From: Saccoglossus kowalevskii | Taxonomy: Eukaryota; Hemichordata; Enteropneusta; Harrimaniidae | Length of the DNA: 23,381 bases | Reading direction: 5' to 3' | Assembly (NCBI RefSeq): GCF_000003605.2 | Contig: NW_003144786.1 | Location: forward strand, 1,653,861-1,677,241 | Shown: positions 1 to 9,916 of the stretch, piece after piece | How the letters are laid out: each line of letters begins with the position of its first letter | Position numbering within the stretch: position 1 is the stretch's first letter | The notes under the pieces: model-generated | Seen by the model: only the letters and a program-made list of their open reading frames with translations | Told to the model about the DNA's origin: nothing | Database searches by the model: none | Translations under genes and position numbers: made by a program

Positions 1-1989
1 CCAGACAATCGATGAAATAAAACAGTGTAGTGACATGCCTAGTAACCTGCTAAATAACTAGATAATTCCGACGTCAAATTATATTTTGTCCAGCGACAGT
101 GTACAAACGTGCGCCGCTGACGATCACGGTGACCAGCTACACCAGAACGAACATATTTCGCATCTAACTCAACCCCATGCAACAAAAATTGATACTATGT
201 GTTCATTATGGTCCATTCCTCCTCCACGAACAAGTACATAAGTGAAAATTTAGTCAAAGACGAGAAAACTGCAGCAGAAATTTGCCTTATTTGCACGTAT
301 CGCAATGCAAGCTGCCATGCGACTTCCCCTTCTGACGTCACAAGGGGAATTTCTGTATGCAAATAAGAAGCTAATGAGGAGATTCGTTTTAAAATACACA
401 AAAATAAAATTGCCGTAGATTGAGTTTAAAACACATTTTGTATCAATGGTAATTTTAGGCGTGAAAATAGCAGCCATTTCACAGGCACTTTAAAGATCCT
501 GTACCACTAATTGTATGGACAAGTTTCCCTTAGTAAATTTCAATATGTTTTCCACAAAGCGAAATTAGAACATGGCCATCATCGGTAACGTGCATTTTCT
601 TTTTGACTATTTTCTTAAATTTTTTCATATTTTGTCAATTATTTTGTCAGTGTATTACAAAACATCTTTTCCATTGGCTCATGTGATGAAAAGATGTTTA
701 TTGTCTGGTTCTAGATAACTGGTATTTGAGATTTAAATCGCTGTCACTGTCCAATATTTGTATTCCTTTGTTCTTCAAGTCACCCGTAACTATTTCCTGT
801 TGAAATAACAGCGTCTCCTATTAGTTGTCTGAATTCCCCTTGTTCAAAAAATGGTACACGTTTTTGATAGAAAGTCCCGAATCTTAATGTACATGATAAA
901 CATGTGCCTCACAATAAAAATGGTAAGTACTCCGATTTCCGCTTAATCAGAGAGGTGAGAGAGAAAAGGCAATGTAACCTCGTTTTGTTCAAAATCATTC
1001 ATGTTCTGGCTCTCCAATTCTCTCAAATTTTGATGTATGGCCGACATTTTTGTAGTAAATCCAGATCATTGCTATGTTCCTGAGGTATAGTTTAATACAT
1101 TGGCATGTACTTTCACTCATTGCTAGCAGTCCCTCAAACTTAATCCGGTCAGAAATAAAGTTCTCCTTTAACTCTTCTAAGCAGCAAATTCAACTCAGCA
1201 CTTTGTTTCTTTTACTTGGAAGTAAGTTTCATTTCATTATCATAATCATAATATTTTGTTGATTTTCTTCTATTGTGTGACAGGCATGAATCAATTTCAA
1301 TTGTATGCCTCGTGACTTCCTCTCTTGTGTCTACTTGTGTGTGTTGGCCATCTCCAGCATGGGCTTTCCTTGGACATATATCACAAATTGGTATTTGACA
1401 GCTTTCTTCACAGCTGTTTCTTTATCACAGAAGGAAATAGCTTCATGCCCAGTATGTGCAGGGTCGTGTTTATAGTAATAATGGCAACTAACTGACACTG
1501 ATCAGTTTCTTCTGCAACTTTCTTGATAGCTACCTATAATTTAGTAATCGAATGACTTTAAAGACTGTAGGAAAATCATTTGAACACGGTTCTGATGTAT
1601 CCATGCTCCATCGGCATTGCGGACTGTAAAAGCAGCCATCTGTGTCTTTCAATGCATGGCTTACAGTAGGAATGGAGCATGGTAGATATGTTGGCACTCT
1701 CTGATCTCTGTCGTACTTTTATTTACATATATTGTATGTGGGACCATTTTCTTGAAAGTCTTCTTTGTCAACCTGAAATGGTGTTAGTAAATGCTATTCT
1801 CCTACGGATGAAACAATGTCAAGTGTATCTTCATATTGCTATCAACAAGCATGGTTTTTAAAACAATACCAGTGTCCCTTTTAGCGTGTATGTGGCATAT
1901 GTATGGCAACCAAGGTGGCTCACAACATTGCATTTTATAAAACCATTTATACAATTCATTTACATTTTTAGAATTAATTTTTATTTTAT
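1..1989. other. Intergenic, no gene recognised
   Basis: Only short ORFs of random composition on both strands. Apart from the palindrome at 324-349 I see no supported feature. The stretch from about 195 to 510 has a more even composition and may be an old repeat. Confidence 0.5.
324..349. promoter_or_regulatory. 26-base near-perfect palindrome with TGACGTCA core
   Basis: Arms TTCCCCTT and AAGGGGAA flank a TGACGTCA (CREB/ATF-type) core; only one base pair of the whole palindrome is mismatched. An ATGCAAAT octamer follows at 357-364. No gene near it was recognised, so a regulatory role is unproven. Confidence 0.35.
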
Positions 1990-2370
1990 AATGCCTTTTT
2001 AATAACCATTTTCGGTTCTGAAATCGATTTTCAAAACCCACCTTCGTTTCGGTGATCCGTTATTTTTTTTAGAAAAACCATTTTCGTTTTTTAAAATGCA
2101 TATTCATTTGTTAAATCTATTTTCGTTTTTTTAAAATCCGTTTTCATTTTAAAAAATCTATTTTCGTTTTTTTGGTTTTTGAACTATATACGAGTTATAT
2201 ATGTATTTTTCACGTTGAAGCAAATTTTCCATCAGAATTTACTGAAAAATCATGAAAATGGATTTAAACAATTGGTTTTTAAAATAAAAACAGAAGCCGG
2301 AAACGAATCGGGTTTAAGAATCGATTCCAAAACCGATTTATCTCCCAATAAAATTATCTCCCAATAAAAT
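1990..2370. repeat. AT-rich degenerate repeat with inverted arms
   Basis: Between 2041 and 2180, short units of the form AAATCTATTTTCGTTTTTTT repeat with variation. Outer arms (about 2001-2040 and 2309-2346) are imperfect inverted copies around ATCGATT and AAAACC. TCTCCCAATAAAAT is then duplicated directly at 2340-2370. Probably a simple or decayed transposon repeat; no coding content. Confidence 0.45.
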
Positions 2371-2411
2371 AAATTCAGGGCTGTTTCCCCTAGTCCTTTT
2401 CCGAAACATGT

Positions 2412-3025
2412 TTACATATAAATATTCACAGAATAGATGAAACAATAATTCAGCGCTTTCTTTACAGAAGGTACATGCACTGATTTAATTTTTGGTGGTG
2501 TCATTTTGTATGGAACCGTGTTGGTGGGCAGAATATTGTGTGTAATTTTCCACTGAAGTTCTCCGAGCTTTGAATCAATTGTAATTGCTTGCCCAGAGAT
2601 TCTTTTCAAATTTGACGAGTTGTCAAAAAGGTTTTTACTTGGTGGGAGATCATCGTGGAAACATGTCATATCATCAAATAGCGACAAACTCGGTAAAGAA
2701 ATCCCTCTAATATGCTGATCAGAGCGTAGAGAACTGTCACAACGAAATGAGATATAGAGTCCTCTTGTCGAACTCCGCATCCCGTTGAGGAACCTGTGCT
2801 AGTACCCTTGTTAATTACAGAGCTGGACATGCCACTTTTATCCACTGTCTAAAGATCGGACAAAAATTAATAATATTACTCTAATACTTCAAAAAAAAAA
2901 AAAAAAAGGCCACTCAATAGTATTGAAGGCTTTTTGAAATCGACTGTCACTAATAGACCTGGGATATATTCCTTCTCTGTATACTCCATTATCCAGTCCT
3001 ATTTAATACCATCAATATTGTTAAA
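2412..3025 (-). pseudogene. Decayed LINE reverse transcriptase fragment
   Basis: Read on the minus strand with frameshifts, the stretch shows, in order: EYIPGLLVTVDF, then FQKAFNTIEWPF (motif A, 2960-2888), then STGCGVRQEDSISHF (motif B', about 2800-2740), then SLFDDMTCF (motif C, the catalytic YxDD region with a residue lost), then ELQWKITHNILPTNTVPYKM, typical of the region after the reverse transcriptase. Motif A runs into an A/T homopolymer at about 2890-2908. The spacing between motifs is shorter than in an intact enzyme, so there are internal deletions. It is dead. No target duplication was found and the ends are uncertain. Confidence 0.6.
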
Positions 3026-4062
3026 CTGTTATGTCCAGCATGAATTATGGGCTGTTCTAGACGACTAGTTTAGCACTAATGATGTCACTCTTATTGTATG
3101 AATGTTGTGTACAGTGGCAAAGTCTTCTAATAGTGTAAAATAAATCACTTTTCAATAGGTTATTTTATGGGTCAAAACGACCTTGATTTGTTTCTTGTTA
3201 TGCAGGTCTGCAACAAAAATCTGATTTCACTACTTTTATTTCATCAATTATATAGGCAATTGCTATAAAAAAAACATTATCTTTAACACAAGTAGTTTTT
3301 GTATTAAATTTTGTACATGTAACCGGTGCTTTTTATTACTTAAATTAATTATTAAATTCATGTATTCTTACAAATCTGTTATTGTATCTCGAGATCCGTG
3401 TGTGGCAGTGTTAATACGCTTAAACGTGGTGCTTTAGTGAACTAATATCGCAAACCACGACACGCATCGTTACTTTAGAGCATTTTCTTACAGTTCGCGT
3501 CCAATGTCTTTGTGTTTGTTAATTATTAGGACAAATAGAGTCATTTACTTTGAAATGATCTTCGCCTCACCATGTTACTTGGAGAACGATGGGTGTTCTG
3601 CGGTGAAGGAAGTGGGGGAAAACAGTTGTACCCATACTTCACAACGAGAGAGTATGTTTCAAAATACATCCGCTATCAAATGTCAGATGTCATGTGTCAT
3701 ATCAAGTGATAGGTCAGACACAAATCATGTAATTCTTGTTCACTGATTCTAAGTTCATTATCTATATAAAAGCACCCATAATTGTTTCGCCATCATTACT
3801 AGTGTTTCTTAAACACGTTAGACATTGACATTGCATCCATATATGAGGTTAATTTGAGGTTAATGACGAATGGTTACGCAGTGCCGAAAAAATAAAAATA
3901 TCAAACAATGTTTTAATATTATGATGAAAGTAATTGGGAAAAGCATCTGAATGTGCACCCACTTGTTTTATTAACACAAATTATACAAGTACATCTTCAA
4001 ACCTGAAGATAGATTTTATGTTCAAAATTAAATAAATGAGTATTCTTATATTATATTGGTTG
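3026..4062. other. Intergenic between LINE relic and gene A 3' end
   Basis: AT-rich. The 80-codon ORF at 3504-3746 has no recognisable domain or splice context. Nothing else was seen. Confidence 0.5.
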
Positions 4063-4068
4063 TTTATT
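4063..4068 (-). terminator. Polyadenylation signal of gene A
   Basis: AATAAA on the minus strand about 165 bases after the gene A stop codon, a normal 3' UTR distance. A second AATAAA follows at 3972-3967. The interval 4133-4155 of this UTR is a short (TTGTG)n run. Confidence 0.5.
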
Positions 4069-4233
4069 GAATTCAATGAGAACGGGCGTTTATAGAGTAT
4101 ACGAATACAGTTTCATAACATACGAAATACTGGTTGTGTTGTGTTGTGTTGTGTTTCATTCTCCTCTGGAGATGAATATATTACCAGGTTCATAAGGAAA
4201 ATCTACAATATGTAACAACCCTCTGCAATGACG

Positions 4234-7200
4234 TCACTGAGTGCATACCACGCAAGTTAGCTCATGTCCCTCAACATACGGACCGCATGGCAGGGAGCCA
4301 CAGCTACCGTACACGGGATATAGTAAAGCGCCATTCTGATTCGAATTGCTGTTTACGCTACCACGTGCCTGTCGGTCTACACAAATAAATTCGCCATTCT
4401 GTTTCTGATTATAATACGCTGACATAAGGAATCCGTGATATTCTCTTGTCCACTTGTTGCTAGGACATTCATTCCTTGCTGGAACCATCAACACTGAGCC
4501 ACGGTGATTGGCTTTACACACGGCGCATATGGCATCTTGGTTATGGATGGCTGATAGCGGAGGGAAATCATTGGTCTCATACTCCGCACCATACATGATG
4601 CCTCTACTACCGCCACTGACATCAACATCGTATATCGGGTCGAGGGGCAGGCATTGGTAGTTGGAACCACTTCCTGTATGAGTGTAGTGACTTCCTCCCA
4701 CAATTCCTAGCATAGACGGAGATCACCCATGAGTTACATTATTATGCAACTTTCAACAAATATATGTTTAAGCAGGTTCTTAGTTACCAATATGATTCTG
4801 ACATTATCATTGTTTATATTAGACGTATTTATATATAATAATTTATGGTCGTCCAATCTACAAAGCAATATTCACCATGATAGTATTGTATAGCTATTGA
4901 GAACGCATAATTAACATATCAACTTACCTGCATACACTAATTCGGCGTCCCCTTCACAAGTCTGACGACCCCACCTAATATACATAGACCCCACTGTCAC
5001 ATTGGACAATTGGTCACAACAGTCTTCTACATGTGATGTACTTTCGGAATTAATACTAGAACCTGGCAGACCGGCTAAAAAAACATATATACATTGTGAA
5101 TAAGACAGACAGACCTTTTCGTTTTTGCCTGGTGTTTAATGTTTCTGTAACAAAAGTTTGTAGCAGATGTAGCAAATGAAAAACATCACTTACTGGGACC
5201 CAATTTTCCAGGTCTCCCTTGCAGTCCCTGGTCCCCTTTAACTCCTGGAGATCCCGGGGGTCCAGGTGGGCCCTGTGGGCCCGTGGTGCCTTGAATACTT
5301 GACACAAGACGTAATACATCATCCACGTTCAAACAGGATTCTAAAAAAACGCAAATTATATTTCGGAAGTTGAAGTCATACTTTACTGTGAATACACGGA
5401 TTATGGAACAGTGTCAATAAGACCTATTGAAACTGAAAATCCCCATTTATTATATTCGTAATACCTCGATCGTCGTCGTTAACATTACGTTTCAAAATGG
5501 TCGACTGACTATGATGATTTTCAAAATTCTTTCCATCACGTGGCAAGACCTAATAGAGACGAAACATAAACATATTATAACAAACTAAATACTGTACTTA
5601 TATTCATATTGTGCACTGACGAGTCATGTGCAACACGTTTATCATATTGTTATACGATAAGTCGAATATTCGATTATCTCTGAATAAATACGTTATTTAT
5701 TATAATACCATTCTCTGTCAACATAAGAGTGGACGCGATGCTGATTCGAACATGATATTGGTAAGGGTTTACAATAAATAAAAGCAAGATAGCCGATGAT
5801 ATGTTAAATTTGAAATACGGTCATTTCCCAGGCGCATTGGTGCCTTTAATGTTGCTACGTTCACACGACAGCATTTTATCGGAGCCCTACGGCTCGAGCC
5901 AGCGAAAATGGCCGTGTATACGCGTTCGGCTCGAGCCAAGTTCGGCTCCAATAAACCCTTGGGGTTGAACTCCGATAGGGTTGAGCCCCGACCGTGTGTA
6001 CCCATCAGGGGCCTCTTATCGGAGCCCAAATCACGCCCTCAATCGTCTTCTTCAAGTAACCTCTCATTTCAATTATGGCGGAGACAACATCTTTCGTAAT
6101 TTCACGCAATTTCCGGCTTGACGAAGAGGTACGCATTCTAATATATATTTGGCAGAGTAATGAATTACTGCGATAGATTGATAGCTCAACGGGAAACAGA
6201 AAAAAGGCATACGAAATTATGCGACAAAAACTTGAAAGAACGACTGAACGGAAACTTTTTAAAGACACTAAAGATATAAATCGTAGAAGCGATCACGGTA
6301 CGGTGGCGTGTTCCTAGTAGGTTTAGATTTCCCTCTACGTATGTAGATAGAGGGCCTGTGATTCTAGTTTAGATATCACTACAGTTGAATAATTACAAAA
6401 TGGTAATTTTGCATGACAATAACTTAAGCGAATAATAGGCTGTAACACATTTTAGCTGCCGTGTTTCCTGTTTATTCGAGCATGGATTCGAGACACTCGT
6501 ACTTCCATACTCGTACCTAAATCATAACACCAGTGTATTGTCTTTTCTACCTCCATGCTCAGACTTGCGACTGTTTTTTTCCCTATCTCAACACTGTCAG
6601 CATCGTGCCATGTAAAAAAATAACACAAGCACGACACCAACATCGTTTTCAGTCCAGTTTTTTCATACTAATTATTTTAGGGCACTGTTCCGTTCGGCTC
6701 TGATCGAACTGAATCGAACTCTGACAGATCTCGGCTCTCGTTCGGCTCCCGACCGTATAAACACATTGGAGATAATGGGAGGAGCAGTAGTTCGGCTCCG
6801 ATAGAATGCTGCCGTATAATGGGGCCCAGAGTTTTGTTTTTCTTGACATACGCACTTTTAATATGTAAACAAGGGTAACTAAATACATCAAGTCAAGAGT
6901 TGTTTGTAATAGATATATATGAATTAGGATTGTGAAACGGAATATCCTAGTGTGTGTCGTATAACAGAGTTACTAGTATTAGAACAAAGCAAGGAAGATC
7001 AGTTTAAATAAACATGAAATTGTTGGCATCAATGCATGGTGTATTGCAGTTGCCTTCACACATTTTGTTAAAATCTCAAGAAAAAAGAACTTACCGCTGG
7101 TTCGTCTTTCATAGCTTGAATGTCGTCTTGGAGTTTTATAATCATCACTCTGTGGTCTTCTAGCATCACGATTTGACGCTGTACACTGTGGTATAGGTAC

Positions 7201-7313
7201 GCCGAAGACATAATGCTAGAAACGGTAAATATTAGGGCCACGATGATTATAAAAGCAAAATAATAATCACGGGTCCTATATGTTTTCACTTGTTGGAGGG
7301 ACTTCATCGTCAT
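4234..7313 (-). CDS. Membrane-anchored short-chain collagen C4-like protein (gene A), 5 exons, 356 aa
   Basis: Exons (minus strand): 7313-7095, 5549-5465, 5340-5194, 5074-4928, 4706-4234; each has AG/GT borders, phases 0,1,1,1, and the joined frame is open to TGA at 4236-4234. The start is the first ATG after an in-frame TAG; a second ATG lies two codons on. Residues 1-16 are cytoplasmic, 17-41 a hydrophobic membrane segment, 42-73 a heptad-like stalk, then a Lys93-Arg94 dibasic site, a 13-triplet Gly-X-Y tract (119-157), a Cys169-Cys170 pair, an Asn-Val-Thr sequon (175), the block YIRWGR (182-187) and the Cys-rich C-terminal domain (GGSHYTHTG, CAVC, VPARNECPS, CGSLPCGPYV, ELTCVVC). That domain is the hallmark of sponge short-chain collagen C4 and its mollusc relatives. 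The topology suggests a type II membrane collagen trimer, perhaps shed at the KR site. Intron 1 carries a DNA transposon. Family call is firm; function is inferred. Splicing is predicted by eye. Confidence 0.87.
5853..6827 (+). mobile_element. Harbinger-like DNA transposon remnant in intron 1 of gene A
   Basis: The 22-base stretches 5865-5886 and 6794-6815 are inverted copies matching at 20 of 22 (core GCATTYTATCGGAGCC). Outward similarity is weaker and suggests ends near 5853 and 6827. Both subterminal zones are unusually CpG-rich and filled with repeats of CGGCTC, TTCGGCTC and GACCGT. Inside lies the broken Myb/trihelix ORF at 6075-6317, the kind of accessory gene carried by PIF/Harbinger elements; no transposase was seen. 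No clear 3-bp target duplication was found, so the superfamily is tentative. Confidence 0.5.
6075..6317 (+). pseudogene. Broken Myb/trihelix DNA-binding ORF of the Harbinger-like element
   Basis: From ATG at 6075 the frame reads MAETTSFVISRNFRLDEEVR then ILIYIWQSNELLR and meets a TAG at 6174-6176. In the same frame it continues as IDSSTGNRKKAYEIMRQKLE and ends at TAG 6315-6317. The pattern (acidic-aromatic start, LIxxW, GNRKKAYEI) fits the SANT/trihelix domain found in Harbinger accessory proteins and in MADF-like proteins. A single premature stop splits the domain. An intron spanning the stop cannot be excluded, but no convincing splice pair was seen. Confidence 0.45.
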
Positions 7314-7499
7314 GCTACCATCTGTTGTCAAGTGTTTCAAGTGGAATCTGTATGTGTTCGTTTCGTACTAAAGATGAGTCGATTGTTTACTGCGCATGCG
7401 GTTGTTTAGATATCGCCATCTGAACAATCCATGTGACGTACCTCGTATCATGGAAGATGCCTTCCATGCTCGTATGTTGTCTGCGGGAAACACTTTGAA

Positions 7500-7506
7500 T
7501 TTTATA
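7500..7506 (-). promoter_or_regulatory. Possible TATA box of gene A
   Basis: TATAAAA on the minus strand about 190 bases before the gene A start codon. Between it and the ATG lie an 8-bp-stem hairpin (7449-7468, arms CATGGAAG/CTTCCATG) and a TGCGCATGCG element at about 7391-7400 that resembles an NRF-1 site. Position and motif fit a core promoter, but no start site can be proved from sequence. Confidence 0.3.
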
Positions 7507-7514
7507 AGCATGAA

Positions 7515-9691
7515 GTTTAAAAAATGGAATCATTACTATAGCGGAATGTTGTAACGTGTACCCTTTAAACTGACGCACGCTGAGAAGAATCAAATCTGTA
7601 TTTTGGCCCAAGTCTGTTACGTATCTTACGTGTCATGATTGTGTCCAATAAAGGATTAAAGGATATGTGACGAATCTGTTTCTATGTCATCTGGTTTTAC
7701 ATATTATGTTTAGATTCCCAACGTGTGAAGTGAGTACCATTTTAGTTCACTTTGGGCGTAAAAGTGATTCAAATCAACTATGTTACGATGTATAAGTGTA
7801 TTAATCAGCTTGATGCATGACAGTTTTATATTATTACATACATTGCCCTTGAAATGTATTTACACTGTGGTCATTTCGCAGTAGAAATCGAAGCACAATT
7901 GTTAAAATCAGTGTATTGTGTACGACCACGGGATTTATACCATAGTCTCAGTTAGATATCAAATTTAAGATATATACTTTTATTTATAGTAATATAGTTA
8001 ACATGTCAGAGATACGGATCCAGAAGTCCAAACGGGGACTATAAAAAGTCGCTCAGGTCAACGTGATATATATTATTTACCCCAGCCTAACACTGTGTTT
8101 GTTATTGTTTATTTTGTATTTCCGTGTTGTGTTTAGGAACAATGATGTAGGGTCATATAACCCGTACTGACCGAGTTTATGAAAACTGAAAACTGGTTGC
8201 GTACGTGTGTGTTATTTAAGGTACAATATTAATCGGACATATTGTACTGCAGCCTTAAATTATATCTGGGTATGCTATGTTTATCCATTGCTTAAAACTG
8301 TATACACGGAATCAAGACTGTTTTCATGTTTCTTATTCTTATTTTAACTTCTCTGTTTAGCCTGTATTTTACATGCGTCGTATACGTCGCCTATGGCCCA
8401 ACAGGACACGGCGCGACGACGGTTGCACTGGAAACCGATATTTACGCATCATGTTATATTATACTCCTCTACAGCATTGTGAGTAAACTAATACACTCAT
8501 TCGGCAATACTATTAAAAACGTTGTCAACATGAACGTTAACAAATTATTTAGAAAAGAAAAACACAAAACACCCACACAAGGCAGGTGAAAGCATCGGGC
8601 AGTCGACCACATTCTCATTTCAAGAAACATGGAACAAAAACCAAAAATATTATACAGCTTTTTCGTCCGCCTCATCATATTCTTTGATACAAAATGGAGA
8701 ACTGCCTCATATAAATGGATAAATGAAAGCCCGGGACTAGTATATGTGTGTAGGAATGTTCGGTAGCAGTCCAGAGTTGCCCCCCTCCCAACAGGTAATT
8801 TCACGTAGCCAGCGACTGGAGTTTCCGAATTAGAGCGTCAAGTTCTACTATCACAACTGTATCACCAGTTTTCTCTTCCCGTTTGACTTCTATATTAAAC
8901 GCCGAGTTTAGCTATGGCAGTACGTGGATCCGCTCACCCAAAGCGTGGACCCTCTCCGTTGGGCAAAATTCCCAGCACATTCCCTGTGTACAACATGTGA
9001 TTGATTATAATGTAATAAATACAGAATGACATCACAGACTATGGCCATTATCTTTCTAGTTAAAGCCATACATTGGCATCCTTTTGCGGTATTTTCCACC
9101 ACAATAGATTGTAAACGGTACAATTGAAGACACGAACGATGTGCGTTGCCAAGATGGGGCTGGGGGAATTAGAAACGGCGACCCCCAAAACATTCGACAT
9201 TAAAATGCAAAATAACCTTTGCAAAAGATGGGTATCTGAAATTATCGATATATTTTGAAAACATTCGAATTTAACATATTTCAAACAGTTATTACCAAAA
9301 TATATGTTGTATGTGGCAAAGGAGCCATGTTTAGGAGAGTGTCAGTCGGTGGCCTCATAATTTTACCAATCGAATTGCCGATAAAGTGTGTGATACTGGG
9401 GTGTAATACAATAATCATTTAGAAAACATCATTGGAAAACATTTGGCCAACGTCAAACTCCAAAATAGGGAAAACAGTAGCTTTTCTAGCACATGGCTGA
9501 TACAACTAGAACAGAATCATTTAATATACATTGCAAACATAACATAACATAACACCACAAAAACTAGCCAAGGAAAAGTACATTGAGAAGTGGAACAATA
9601 ACAAATGAAAAAGTAATTCAAACATTTGCAAAATTAATAACAAGAAAATCTAACACTGGAATATGACACCGAGTAAATACAATAAGTTTTG
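7515..9691. other. Intergenic between gene A promoter region and gene B 3' end
   Basis: Small ORFs on both strands (for example 8326-8589) overlap each other and match nothing I know. A short (CATAA)n run lies at about 9537-9552. No supported gene. Confidence 0.5.
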
Positions 9692-9757
9692 TATATTCAT
9701 CATATTTTGTTCTATATTCATCATATTATGTTGTGTCGTACATTCATCATATTTATA
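9692..9757 (+). repeat. Three-copy imperfect tandem repeat
   Basis: The core ATTCATCATATT occurs three times at roughly 25-base spacing, separated by TTGTTCTAT and ATGTTGTGTCGTAC. It lies about 160 bases beyond the gene B stop, in or just past its 3' UTR. Confidence 0.7.
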
Positions 9758-9767
9758 ATATATGAAT

Positions 9768-9812
9768 CGCGTAATCGTTCCATATTTGGAATTCGCGTTT
9801 CCTAATATGGTA
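9768..9812 (+). repeat. 45-base dispersed repeat, copy 1
   Basis: Matches 23148-23192 at 42 of 45 bases in the same orientation, core CCATATTTGGAATTCGC. Its centre is partly palindromic (CCATATTTGGAA against TTTCCTAATATGG). This copy lies about 105 bases 3' of gene B. Confidence 0.75.
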
Positions 9813-9897
9813 GGATGAAAATACCCCGTGCAATACCGCAAAATTTACAGCACGCTGTAAATTATGGCGTTACGATGACAGATGTACAATAATGTAG

Positions 9898-9903
9898 TTT
9901 ATT
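9898..9903 (-). terminator. Possible polyadenylation signal of gene B
   Basis: AATAAA on the minus strand only 13 bases past the gene B stop. If used, the 3' UTR would be very short; a more distal non-canonical site is also possible. Gene C has no AATAAA at the equivalent place, because the sequence similarity of the two genes ends just after the stop. Confidence 0.3.
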
Positions 9904-9916
9904 AGCTTATTATTTC

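Noticed and set aside
7314-7340. Upstream extension of gene A exon 1
   Set aside because: The frame is open but has no ATG (it begins with TTG); eukaryotic initiation should use the ATG at 7313.
8326-8589. 87-codon plus-strand ORF with a hydrophobic start
   Set aside because: Hydrophobic N-terminus resembles a signal peptide, but there is no family match, no splice context, and an overlapping antisense ORF of similar length.
9692-9757. CRISPR-like short repeat array
   Set aside because: Only three imperfect units, no uniform spacers, and the genome is animal.
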